In this document: positions 16,343 through 23,368 of the stretch, piece by piece
Numbering within the stretch: the stretch's first letter is position 1
Layout of the letters: each line of letters begins with the position of its first letter
Virus record (IMG/VR): IMGVR_UViG_3300027759_000148
Location: 1 to 44,901 of that record
Strand: one strand, 5' to 3'
Source: a virus
Length of the DNA stretch: 44,901 bases
Translations under genes and position numbers: made by a program
Notes under the pieces: generated by a model
Told to the model about the DNA's origin: nothing
Databases searched by the model: none
The model's input: only the letters and a program-made list of their open reading frames with translations

Positions 16343-16949
16343 TAAATGTAAGGAGAAAAAAAATATTTGTGAGTTTGGTAAAGATAAAACAAGAAAGGGT
16401 GGATATAGTTATTTATGTAAACCTTGTTTAATTGAAAAAAGTTTCACTTATAAAAAAAATAATCGTGAAAAGGTTTTAAATGGTTATAAGGACTATCACA
16501 AAAAAAATGGTGAAAAAATAAAGAAGTCAAGAAAAGAATACGTAAAAAATAATCAGGATAAAATATTGGAATATAAGAAAAAATATTATTCGGAAAATAA
16601 AGAATATTTTTTAAATTGGGAAAGAGAAAAACGAAAAAGTGATCCATTATTTAAACTATCCGGTAATATGCGTAAAAGAATTAATTCCTTTGTTAAGTTA
16701 TCTAAATTTGATAAAAAAACCAAAACATTTAATCTTATTGGGTGCAATCCAATATCTTTAAAAGATTTTTTAGAGAAAAAATTCATAGAGGGAATGTGTT
16801 GGGGTAATTATGGGGAATGGCATATTGACCATATAATTCCATTATCTTCGGCAAAAACAGAAGAAGAGATCTATAAATTATGTCATTATAGTAACTTACA
16901 ACCATTATGGGCAATTGATAATTTAAAAAAAGGGTCTAAAATACTTTAG
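16323..16949 (+). CDS. HNH endonuclease with N-terminal zinc ribbon, probably homing
   Basis: A 208-aa protein. An N-terminal zinc ribbon uses C6/C9 and C32/C35. A lysine-rich helical middle (about 40-110) could contact DNA. The C-terminal HNH core contains WHIDHIIPLSS with H167, D169 and H170, followed by NLQPLWAIDNLKKGSK, where the N of NLQPL and the N of DNLKKG complete the His-Asn-His-type metal site. This is the DHI-x-P / NLQPL subtype common in phage free-standing nucleases. It lies directly downstream of the DNA polymerase gene, a typical homing position, and its end overlaps the convergent gene by 4 nt. A paralogue starts at the left window edge. Confidence 0.85.
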   Translation: MDTKICSKCKEKKNICEFGKDKTRKGGYSYLCKPCLIEKSFTYKKNNREKVLNGYKDYHKKNGEKIKKSRKEYVKNNQDKILEYKKKYYSENKEYFLNWEREKRKSDPLFKLSGNMRKRINSFVKLSKFDKKTKTFNLIGCNPISLKDFLEKKFIEGMCWGNYGEWHIDHIIPLSSAKTEEEIYKLCHYSNLQPLWAIDNLKKGSKIL

Positions 16950-17296
16950 GTAATTTTTATTCCATCAGACGAAAGTACATACCAATTACCCTGAACAAAT
17001 TGAAATTGGACACAAGCTCCTTTTTCTAACAACAGTTCATCCCACTCCTCATCAATTTTACCTGTGTTAGGTTTAATTAAAACACTAACCAGTGATTTTA
17101 TAATAATACGATTGGTGGTTTCAGAGTTTAATAAAATTTCTGATCCACCGATTGTTTTAACAATAATTAAATCCTCACCATTAGTGGTGTAATTCTTTTC
17201 TAATAAAATTAAATTATCGTATTTGGTATTATCTTCTATGACGATATTCTGTTTCATTATGGTTTTTCTTATCGGTATTTCTTTAATTATTGGCAT
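16946..17296 (-). CDS. Putative structural protein downstream of neck gene (unrecognised)
   Basis: A 116-aa protein. An in-frame Met at residue 14 (MKQNIV) is an alternative start. The sequence is beta-rich, with LILLEKNYTTNGEDLIIVKT, EILLNSETTNRIIIKS and a C-terminal CVQFQFVQGNWYVLSSDGIKI. The last motif (Q-F-V-x-G-x-W-Y-V-L-S-S-D-G) resembles the ends of phage decoration or fibre-type proteins where a surface beta-strand carries W-Y. It starts 1 nt after the stop of the gp13-like neck gene, so it is co-transcribed with it. A head or neck accessory role is plausible but not shown. Confidence 0.5.
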   Translation of the reverse strand: MPIIKEIPIRKTIMKQNIVIEDNTKYDNLILLEKNYTTNGEDLIIVKTIGGSEILLNSETTNRIIIKSLVSVLIKPNTGKIDEEWDELLLEKGACVQFQFVQGNWYVLSSDGIKIT

Positions 17297-17297
17297 A

Positions 17298-18422
17298 TTA
17301 AATAACGTATATTTGTCTTGGCATTGCCCTAAACTTAAGTGACTTATTTAAATTCTCAGCAATTAATGCCTCACGTTCCATTACTTTTTCAGGTTTCAAT
17401 CTTGTTAATCTACCCTCAGCACCAATTAATTCATCAATCAATTTTGTTTTTTCATCTTTTGCTTCCGTTGCCAATGCGGCATAATCCATAGTTAAATCAC
17501 CATCAGGTGTTTTAAGGTTACCGCTAAATTTACCTCTTACTCTTGCTAGCGTTTCTTTACAATAAGCAATAAACCATCGTCTAACCCAAATTTGAGATGG
17601 GTTATTAAGATCTACCCAACTAAGTTTGTCGTATGGTACATCAGACGGTAATTTAATAATATCGGGATTATTTTTTAAACATTCGTCTCTATCCGCAGGT
17701 CCAACATCATAATACCAATACCAAACTCTACCTTTCATCATTGTAGAATTACCAAAGTCAAATTTACCTCCAGGTGTGTTCATTAAGTGAACCGCCTTTT
17801 TACCTCCTGGTAATGCGGTTACTCTATATGTTAAATCCCCCGAAATAATTCTTTTCTGAATATTAATCTCTTGCATTCTCAATAACATATCAAACGCTGG
17901 CATCATAAAGTAACTTCCTGCCATGTTACCCATTTGTGCAAATCCACCCGCTCCTCCGATACCACCACCGAATTCTCCGAATCCAAATCCAGCACCAAAC
18001 ATTGAACTATTTAAAGTTGCTGGTGTGAACCATAATAACTCATTTAATTCTCTATTTTCAGGAATTTCATAAACTTGTTGACCATGTACTAATTGAATGA
18101 AGTCTTTCTTTAATACCGAATCGCCTCCAGTCTGTAAACCTACAATTTTGGAATATGCATATGTGTATCGTGTTTCATAATCTAAACTTCTTGTTGTAAA
18201 CGCTTTTGATAATGATTGGGTGTCCAAGTTTAAATTATACAAATTAGTCCACTGAGATTCAGTTAACCAATCTTGGATGTATTGAGAATATTCATCAATA
18301 GAAAATTCAAGAAGAGTGTCCATTTGTTCCTCCTCCAATTCTACACTTCTAAGTGGAGCACCTAAAACGTGTTTCACTTTTTTGTATAGGTCACTTCTTT
18401 CTGGTTCGTTAATTATTGACAT
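17298..18422 (-). CDS. Neck/head-completion protein, T4 gp13-like
   Basis: A 374-aa protein. The N-terminus has the pattern VKHVLGAPLRSVELEEEQMDTLLEFSIDEY seen in phage neck and connector proteins (LGaP, VEL, then acidic helix). The C-terminal part includes WVRRWFIAYCKETLARVRGKFSG, then DGDLTMDYAALATEAKDEKTKLIDEL, the usual helical end with the RGKFSG signature. A Gly/Phe-rich segment near residues 142-165 (GAGFGFGEFGGGIGGAGGF) is low complexity and unusual. In T4, gp13 with gp14 closes the filled head before tail joining. The genes at 21390 and 22048 look like the next steps of the same pathway, but on the other strand after an insertion of two enzyme genes. Confidence 0.6.
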   Translation of the reverse strand: MSIINEPERSDLYKKVKHVLGAPLRSVELEEEQMDTLLEFSIDEYSQYIQDWLTESQWTNLYNLNLDTQSLSKAFTTRSLDYETRYTYAYSKIVGLQTGGDSVLKKDFIQLVHGQQVYEIPENRELNELLWFTPATLNSSMFGAGFGFGEFGGGIGGAGGFAQMGNMAGSYFMMPAFDMLLRMQEINIQKRIISGDLTYRVTALPGGKKAVHLMNTPGGKFDFGNSTMMKGRVWYWYYDVGPADRDECLKNNPDIIKLPSDVPYDKLSWVDLNNPSQIWVRRWFIAYCKETLARVRGKFSGNLKTPDGDLTMDYAALATEAKDEKTKLIDELIGAEGRLTRLKPEKVMEREALIAENLNKSLKFRAMPRQIYVI

Positions 18423-18435
18423 ATAAGTTTTATTT

Positions 18436-18442
18436 ATAAATA
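18436..18442 (-). promoter_or_regulatory. TATTTAT promoter-like motif, neck gene
   Basis: Minus-strand GATATTTATAAATAAAAC lies 13 nt before the neck-gene ATG; it is identical over 18 nt to the site at 43737-43754. Confidence 0.6.
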
Positions 18443-18447
18443 TCTTA

Positions 18448-19536
18448 TTATTTTGTTCTTAACAAATATAATTCGTTAACAAATTTCCAATTAACGTGAT
18501 TCCAAAAATTATTTATATATTCATCACGTTTATTACGATATTTTAGATAGTATGCGTGTTCCCACACATCAAGACCTAACAATGGATAACCACCATCCTT
18601 AACGACATTCATTAATGGATTATCTTGGTTAGGTGTGGAAATAATTTTTAATCTATTATTTTTAGTTAAAATTAACCAAGCCCACCCTGATCCAAATTGA
18701 TCTTTAGCAACCTGATTAAATTCGTCTTTTAATTTTTTAATATTTCCGTATTGTTTTGTGATTTTTTCATATACTCCACCACTTGGTTTTTGTTTAGTTG
18801 GGCTTAACATTTTCCAAAAAAGTGCGTGGTTAAAGGCTCCACCTGCATTATTTCTAACCTTAGTGTCATATTTACTAATGTTTTTAACTATGTCTTCCAA
18901 TTCAACCTCACCTTTTTTATTTGCAAGAGCATCGTTTAATTTTTTAACATAACCTTTATAGTGTTTGTTGTAATGAACGTCCATAGTTTCAGGATCCACA
19001 AATTGTTTCATAGATGAATATGAATACGGTAATTTTTCAATACCAATTTTTTTCATCTCCATTAAAAAATCTTTCTTAATATTTTGTTTTTCTGAAATTA
19101 AAATTTGTTCATTAATAAGATTAATTTTATTGTTAATACCTTTTAATCCTTCAAAAACAAATTCATTAAATTGTGGATATTCTTCTTCAAACATTTTGAT
19201 TAGTCGACCAGCGTAGGCATTTGCTTCATCTTCATTCTGACCCCCAATGTTTGGGCCTTGTTCTCTTTTAAGAATATCTCTTTGATAAGAATGAACCCAC
19301 TCATGAGCCAATGTTCTCATTATATCACGATTTAATCTACCATCAGTTAAGACTTTAATACCATCTTTAGGATGTTGACTACCTGTAGTCATATTACTTG
19401 TTTTTTTCCCCAAAAATTGAATAGTAATATCATCCTTTAATTGATAATTCCTTTGTAAGAATTTAATAAAGGTGTGAATTAACTCGTTATACTTTGGATC
19501 AAGTCCTGAATCTATACGTTTGATACTTACTTTCAT
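18448..19536 (-). CDS. Zincin-type metallopeptidase fused to Fe/Mn superoxide dismutase
   Basis: A 362-aa two-domain protein. Residues about 1-130 hold a gluzincin-like site: TLAHEWVHSYQ with H78, E79 and H82, and a downstream NEDEANAYAGRL whose E102 or E104 could be the third zinc ligand. After a lysine-rich helix, residues about 167-360 are a complete Fe/Mn-SOD: LPYSYSSMKQFV, H188 in DVHYNKHYKGYV, H237 in NNAGGAFNHALFW, FGSGWAWL near 281-288, NQDNPLM near 303-309 and D323/H327 in LDVWEH. All four metal ligands are present. The GG before FNH and the Gln in NQDNPL are the features usually seen in Mn-type enzymes. SOD converts superoxide to oxygen and peroxide. No signal peptide; cytoplasmic or virion-carried. 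Confidence 0.85.
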   Translation of the reverse strand: MKVSIKRIDSGLDPKYNELIHTFIKFLQRNYQLKDDITIQFLGKKTSNMTTGSQHPKDGIKVLTDGRLNRDIMRTLAHEWVHSYQRDILKREQGPNIGGQNEDEANAYAGRLIKMFEEEYPQFNEFVFEGLKGINNKINLINEQILISEKQNIKKDFLMEMKKIGIEKLPYSYSSMKQFVDPETMDVHYNKHYKGYVKKLNDALANKKGEVELEDIVKNISKYDTKVRNNAGGAFNHALFWKMLSPTKQKPSGGVYEKITKQYGNIKKLKDEFNQVAKDQFGSGWAWLILTKNNRLKIISTPNQDNPLMNVVKDGGYPLLGLDVWEHAYYLKYRNKRDEYINNFWNHVNWKFVNELYLLRTK

Positions 19537-19558
19537 TATTGATAAATATTATCAATAA
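19536..19558. promoter_or_regulatory. 10-3-10 perfect inverted repeat over promoter and start of zincin-SOD gene
   Basis: TTATTGATAA-ATA-TTATCAATAA is a perfect palindrome with a 3-nt centre. It contains the minus-strand TATTTAT motif (19542-19548) and touches the start codon (ATG at 19536-19534). It could be an operator for a dimeric repressor. Confidence 0.5.
19542..19548 (-). promoter_or_regulatory. TATTTAT promoter-like motif, zincin-SOD gene
   Basis: Minus-strand AATATTTATCAATA lies 5 nt before the ATG, so a transcript from here would be practically leaderless. Confidence 0.5.
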
Positions 19559-19567
19559 CAAAAAGAT

Positions 19568-21331
19568 TTACCTTCTCTTATTAATTAAACCAAGTATTTC
19601 CTCAACAACATCACCAACGTTTTCAGGTTGTTCGTCCCCCATAACGGTTCTAATGACTTCTTTTTTACGATTTAGAATGTCATATACCGCACCTTCTATT
19701 GTGTTTTCATATAATGGGTAATAAACAAGTACATTTGATTTTTGACCATAACGATACGCCCTATCTTCAGCCTGAGCGTGTTCGGCGGGAACAAATGATA
19801 GGTCATTCATAATCACAACCTCAGCAGCAGTTAAGGTTAATCCAACACCCGCAGCCTTTAAGTTACCAACAAACACTTTAATTTTATCGTTCTCCTGAAA
19901 CTCATCAACCGCATTTTGACGATGAGGTTTGGAACAACTACCATCTAAATAAACTGCTTGTTTTCCAAAATGATTATAGATTGTTTGTAAAGTATCAGTA
20001 AAATTGGTAAAGATTATAACTTTCTTACCTTGTTCGATAATGTTCTCAACAAATTCAATTGTTTGTTTTGTTTTTTCATTTGCAATGATCTTACGTACCT
20101 TCATTAATTTTGAGAACTGAACGGTAAGTGACGATGACTCATCCTTTTTATTGTCAAACCATTCATAATATTCCCCCATCAACTCTTCATACTCTTTAGA
20201 TTTCAAACGAAGATATACAGGAGAAATGATTTTATCAGGAAGATCTAACACATCTTCTTTTAATCTACGAAGTATTTGTTTTGAAGTTCGGTCTCTTAAT
20301 TCTTCCAAATTAGATGCCCCCGTTACATTCCAAACTTTTCGTTTACCTGCCATAAATTGATAACCTTGACAATAACGAATTGCGTAAGCCATCCAATTTT
20401 GTGCAACGGGTGATTCAATAATGTTTAGTAAGTTATAATAGTTCATTGGTCGAGAAGTCATTGGGGTTCCCGTTAATAACCAAACTCTTTTAATGTCCTT
20501 AACAAAATGGTTAATAATCTTTGTTCGTTGAGCTTGGGGATTTGATATCATATGTGCCTCATCTAAGATAACCAACTCAAATTCCGATTGTTTCAACAAT
20601 GACGTACCCTTTTTTTCCATATCATGGAAGTTTTTAAGAATGTCATAGTTTACGATAACAAAATCAGACTCAGTTGAAAATTTCTTCCCCTCTGCAATAT
20701 ATACAGGTCGATCAGTGTAGTTTTCAATCTCACGTTGCCAGTTAATCTTTAATGATGCTGGACATATAATTAATATTTTCTTTGCACCTGTCTCTAAAGC
20801 CGCAATAATAGTTGCGGTCGTTTTACCAAGACCCATATCATCAGCAAGAATGAATCGTCTTGATCCTGCCAATTTTTCTACCGCTTCTTTTTGGTGTTCC
20901 AATGGTGGTCGGTGGTCGTATTTAGAGTAATCTACCTCAACTTTCTCAACGTTGTGAGTTTTTATTAATGAAGATTTAGGAACCCAAAATTCTGTTAAAG
21001 GATCCTTCTCAAAAAATTTACCCCAAATATGATATGATTTTTCTTTCTCAACTAATAATTTTTCAATGTAGATTTTTTCTGGTGTTTCCATCAGATATCT
21101 TTCTTCGGTAAACTTTTTTGCGAAATACGTATCAAGATCGACCCACTTACGAGCAATCTTAGGGACCGTATCGTAATAATTTATAATGTAATCAGATTGA
21201 GTCCTTGTTGGATAAAACTTTTTGTTAGTTTCTTTTTTTGCTTTTAAGTACAATATATGGTTGTTGGATCCCGAATACGAGTCCAATAACGACAAAGCCT
21301 TATGCTCTATTAATGATGGGGTAACGTCCAA
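19568..21331 (-). CDS. SNF2-family DNA helicase/translocase
   Basis: The frame is open to an ATG at 21388, but that ATG and its hydrophobic first 19 codons lie over and upstream of the promoter motif at 21376-21382, so I prefer the TTG at 21331 (587 aa). In 587-aa numbering: QKEAVEKLAG (Q motif) near 147, Walker A DDMGLGKT ending at 171, DEAH near 267, LLTGTP near 296, and the second RecA lobe with IIFTNFTDTL, VGLTLTAAEVVI and a final AEDRAYRYGQ arginine-finger motif. This is the SMARCAL1-like branch of SNF2 enzymes, which remodel forked DNA and are common in phages, where T4 UvsW has a related role in recombination and origin control. All core ATPase motifs are intact. Confidence 0.88.
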   Translation of the reverse strand: MDVTPSLIEHKALSLLDSYSGSNNHILYLKAKKETNKKFYPTRTQSDYIINYYDTVPKIARKWVDLDTYFAKKFTEERYLMETPEKIYIEKLLVEKEKSYHIWGKFFEKDPLTEFWVPKSSLIKTHNVEKVEVDYSKYDHRPPLEHQKEAVEKLAGSRRFILADDMGLGKTTATIIAALETGAKKILIICPASLKINWQREIENYTDRPVYIAEGKKFSTESDFVIVNYDILKNFHDMEKKGTSLLKQSEFELVILDEAHMISNPQAQRTKIINHFVKDIKRVWLLTGTPMTSRPMNYYNLLNIIESPVAQNWMAYAIRYCQGYQFMAGKRKVWNVTGASNLEELRDRTSKQILRRLKEDVLDLPDKIISPVYLRLKSKEYEELMGEYYEWFDNKKDESSSLTVQFSKLMKVRKIIANEKTKQTIEFVENIIEQGKKVIIFTNFTDTLQTIYNHFGKQAVYLDGSCSKPHRQNAVDEFQENDKIKVFVGNLKAAGVGLTLTAAEVVIMNDLSFVPAEHAQAEDRAYRYGQKSNVLVYYPLYENTIEGAVYDILNRKKEVIRTVMGDEQPENVGDVVEEILGLINKRR

Positions 21332-21366
21332 AATTTTGTTTTTTATAAAAATAACAATAAAAAAGA

Positions 21367-21373
21367 TATTTAT
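21367..21373 (+). promoter_or_regulatory. TATTTAT promoter-like motif, tail operon start
   Basis: GATATTTATCAATAAA lies 16 nt before the ATG at 21390. With the next site it forms the inverted repeat TATTTAT-CA-ATAAATA. Confidence 0.55.
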
Positions 21374-21375
21374 CA

Positions 21376-21382
21376 ATAAATA
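21376..21382 (-). promoter_or_regulatory. TATTTAT promoter-like motif, SNF2 helicase gene
   Basis: Minus-strand CGTATTTATTGATAAA is back to back with the motif at 21367-21373, 2 nt apart. Its place inside the longest reading frame argues for a helicase start downstream, such as the TTG at 21331. Confidence 0.5.
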
Positions 21383-21389
21383 CGACAAA

Positions 21390-21902
21390 ATGGCAAATAG
21401 AGTTCCTATAACAAGACTAGGGAAATTTTTTGGTGATAATGATTTTAACCTTGAGATTGAGATGGGTCAAGAATGGTTAATTGGTGATATGAATTACACT
21501 TGTGTACTTTATAGAGTTGATAAAGTAAAAACCAAAATTGACGATGTATATGGTGAAACAGTTAAAGATGGTATTAAATTTTTACCCCCTGTTGAGTTTA
21601 ATGCGTATGTTGGAATTGCAGCACCTGAAAACAAATTATTAGGTTCCACTAAAATGGATCAATTTGAACCAGGTAATATCACAATGTCTGTTTATTTAAA
21701 AACTTTAGAAGATTTAGAGATAGATATCCAATTTGGAGATTATGTGGGTTATTATGATACAGAAAGTTTTGTGAGATACTATACGGTGGTTAATGATGGT
21801 CGTGTCACTTCGGATATAAAACATACTTATAAAGGATATAAACCTTTTTATAGGACAATAATAGGGTCACCTGTTGGTCCAAACGAATTTAGAGGATTAT
21901 GA
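21390..21902 (+). CDS. Neck/head-tail completion protein, possibly gp14-like
   Basis: A 170-aa protein starting MANRVPITRLGKFFG; a longer in-frame extension upstream would cross the promoter region and the helicase gene, so it is rejected. Cores include CVLYRVDKVKTKIDDVYGET, GIKFLPPVEFNAYVGIA and GDYVGYYDTESFVRYYTV. These motifs recur in my memory of neck or connector proteins from T4-like phages, and its place just before the gp15-like gene fits T4 gene order 13-14-15. It would take part in closing the head or joining head to tail. The assignment to gp14 rests largely on position. Confidence 0.5.
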   Translation: MANRVPITRLGKFFGDNDFNLEIEMGQEWLIGDMNYTCVLYRVDKVKTKIDDVYGETVKDGIKFLPPVEFNAYVGIAAPENKLLGSTKMDQFEPGNITMSVYLKTLEDLEIDIQFGDYVGYYDTESFVRYYTVVNDGRVTSDIKHTYKGYKPFYRTIIGSPVGPNEFRGL

Positions 21903-22006
21903 AAATAATAATAATAACTGAGGAGCAAGAAGAATTGTTAAAAAATAAAGTTAACAATTTAATTGGTAAAAAAGTAATGTGTTATTACGACTTACACAGA
22001 CATTGA
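21899..22006 (+). CDS. Small 35-aa protein coupled to neck gene
   Basis: ATG at 21899 overlaps the stop of the previous gene (ATGA) and opens a 35-codon frame, MKIIIITEEQEELLKNKVNN...YYDLHRH, ending at TGA 22004-22006. A/T-rich codons are like those of the neighbours. It fills the gap before the gp15-like gene. It may be a genuine small protein or a remnant of a larger one; no domain is visible. Confidence 0.35.
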   Translation: MKIIIITEEQEELLKNKVNNLIGKKVMCYYDLHRH

Positions 22007-22047
22007 AATGATTAACATTAAAGATAAAATATTTTTAATAAACTAAT

Positions 22048-22713
22048 ATGGGGTTACCTAAAAAAATAAAAAAAGATATACCATTAATACCTAAGAAGAC
22101 ACTTCTTCCTAGACGACATGAGATTGCCGATATGATTTCGGAAGACGGTACTTATTTACCTAAAAGTTTATTACATGCCGATTTAGATAGAGGATTTTTA
22201 GATTTTGTTAAAGACGGACTTAAAACTGTGGTTGAGGGAAAAACCGTACCAATGGTAGATGTTTTAATTACAACACAAAATTGGGCTCAGTTTGTTGAGA
22301 CGTGGGACTTTGAAAATATTGACAAGAATGTTGAACCACCATTTATTACGGTGATCAGAACGCCTGAAGTTAAATATGGTAATAACCCTGCGGTTATGTA
22401 TAATATTCCAAACAGAAGATTATATTATTACGCTAAAGTACCAACTTGGGATGGGCAACGTCACGGAATGGATATTTACAAGATCCCACAACCTGTACCA
22501 GTTGATATAAAATATACCGTTGCAATTGTTTGTAATAGGATGAGAGAGTTAAATAAATTCAACCAAATTGTATTAGAAAAATTTGCATCAAGACAAGCGT
22601 ACCAAACAATTAAAGGACATTATATTCCAATTATTAATGATGATATTGTCGATGAATCAATATGGATTTGGAAAAGAGAAAAGTATATATTCAAAAATAT
22701 ACTTTCACAATGA
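22048..22713 (+). CDS. Tail-completion/sheath-stabiliser protein, gp15-like, N-terminal part (split by frameshift)
   Basis: A 221-aa frame starting MGLPKKIKKDIPLIPKK. Residues about 95-190 (FITVIRTPEVKYGNNPAVMYN, then IPQPVPVDIKYTVAIVCNRMRELNKFNQIVLEKF) have the pattern of T4 gp15, where a P-I-x-Y-E-L segment is followed by a helix that binds the tail end. From DES at 22651-22659 the frame degrades (IWIWKREKYIFKNILSQ), whereas the -1 frame continues in a sensible way: MDLEKRKVYIQKYTFTMMGFL. The two frames therefore look like one protein of about 345 aa. gp15 caps the tail and joins it to the neck. Whether the break is real, programmed or an assembly error cannot be decided here. Confidence 0.6.
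   Translation: MGLPKKIKKDIPLIPKKTLLPRRHEIADMISEDGTYLPKSLLHADLDRGFLDFVKDGLKTVVEGKTVPMVDVLITTQNWAQFVETWDFENIDKNVEPPFITVIRTPEVKYGNNPAVMYNIPNRRLYYYAKVPTWDGQRHGMDIYKIPQPVPVDIKYTVAIVCNRMRELNKFNQIVLEKFASRQAYQTIKGHYIPIINDDIVDESIWIWKREKYIFKNILSQ
22656..22710 (+). other. Frame overlap/frameshift zone in gp15-like gene
   Basis: In 22656-22710 both the 22048 frame and the -1 frame are open. The -1 frame is closed by TGA at 22653-22655 and the first frame by TGA at 22711-22713. A -1 step at ATA-TGG (22660-22665) would join DESI to MDLEKRK. No classical X-XXY-YYZ heptamer is present. Confidence 0.55.
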
Positions 22714-23084
22714 TGGGATTCTTAATAGACGAAGATGAGTTTGAGGTACAACCCGCAGTTACAAGGATATTCCAAATGTACGAAACGGAAAGTAAAATCA
22801 AGAAAAGAAAACCTAAAAAGGAAGTTCCTAACTCACCCCTAACCGCAACCTTTGTATATTCAGATGTTGACATAGAAAAGGAGGAAATGTTTAATTATAC
22901 CGTAAATATGCGTTTTATGGATAGTGACAATGTTGATACCTATTCTGTATTCATTAATGATGATTATTATGGTGATGATATTAATGAAATACAAGTTAAC
23001 AATGGGGATGTAATTAAAATAACAATTGATAAAAAAATTGGTGGACAACCATCGTCAATAGTATTTAACGAGGAGTTAATTTAA
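22662..23084 (+). CDS. gp15-like protein, C-terminal part in -1 frame
   Basis: A 140-aa frame from an ATG at 22662. Residues 1-45 (MDLEKRKVYIQKYTFTMMGF, then LIDEDEFEVQPAVTRIFQMYE) look like the strand and C-terminal segment that belong directly after the N-terminal part, comparable to the R-R-I-x-W-x-L-x-F segment of gp15. A lysine-rich linker (KKRKPKKE) leads to a beta-rich C-terminal domain of about 75 residues (NYTVNMRFMDSDNVDTYSVF). It may be translated separately from its own ATG or by frameshifting. Confidence 0.55.
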   Translation: MDLEKRKVYIQKYTFTMMGFLIDEDEFEVQPAVTRIFQMYETESKIKKRKPKKEVPNSPLTATFVYSDVDIEKEEMFNYTVNMRFMDSDNVDTYSVFINDDYYGDDINEIQVNNGDVIKITIDKKIGGQPSSIVFNEELI

Positions 23085-23245
23085 TCCTCCCCGTATATAT
23101 CTTTTTTTTCCTTACATTTTTCAAAAATAAGGTTCTCTAAAAACCGATACATTTTAATCCCTCTTTTATCACAATACTTCTTTAAAGTCTCGTGTGATTC
23201 AACTGAAATCTTCAAGTTTTTTATCTTCTTAGTATCTTTATCCAT
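23081..23245 (-). CDS. Stand-alone ribbon-helix-helix protein
   Basis: A 54-aa protein from ATG at 23245, MDKDTKKIKNLKISVESHET onward. A TTG extension to 23278 would begin before or within the promoter region and is rejected. The pattern is a strand (KNLKISVE), a helix (SHETLKKYCDKRG), then a longer helix (KMYRFLENLIFEKCKEKKD), a typical Arc/CopG-like RHH fold. Unlike the two other RHH genes here it has no HNH partner: the next sequence leftwards is the convergent gp15 C-terminal part, which it overlaps by 4 nt. It lies divergent from the sheath gene and might regulate it. Confidence 0.6.
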   Translation of the reverse strand: MDKDTKKIKNLKISVESHETLKKYCDKRGIKMYRFLENLIFEKCKEKKDIYGED

Positions 23246-23281
23246 AGGTAGAAAAAAGGCAGAATAAAATCTTACCAAAAT

Positions 23282-23288
23282 ATAAATA
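23282..23288 (-). promoter_or_regulatory. TATTTAT promoter-like motif, stand-alone RHH gene
   Basis: Minus-strand CTATTTATATTTTGG lies 36 nt before the ATG at 23245 and is divergent from the sheath promoter motif. Confidence 0.45.
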
Positions 23289-23324
23289 GTTTCGAATAAG
23301 TAAAGTTTTTCGTCAAATTATCAA

Positions 23325-23331
23325 TATTTAT
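23325..23331 (+). promoter_or_regulatory. TATTTAT promoter-like motif, tail sheath gene
   Basis: AATATTTATATAATAAATAAA lies 37 nt before the sheath ATG at 23369. Confidence 0.55.
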
Positions 23332-23368
23332 ATAATAAATAAAATTAAAAACAAAAATAAATTAAATT

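Noticed and set aside
21332-21388. Extension of the SNF2 helicase to ATG at 21388 with a hydrophobic N-terminus (possible signal or TM segment)
   Set aside because: It covers the promoter motif at 21376-21382 and the start region of the divergent gene; the hydrophobic residues come from translating AT-rich promoter DNA.
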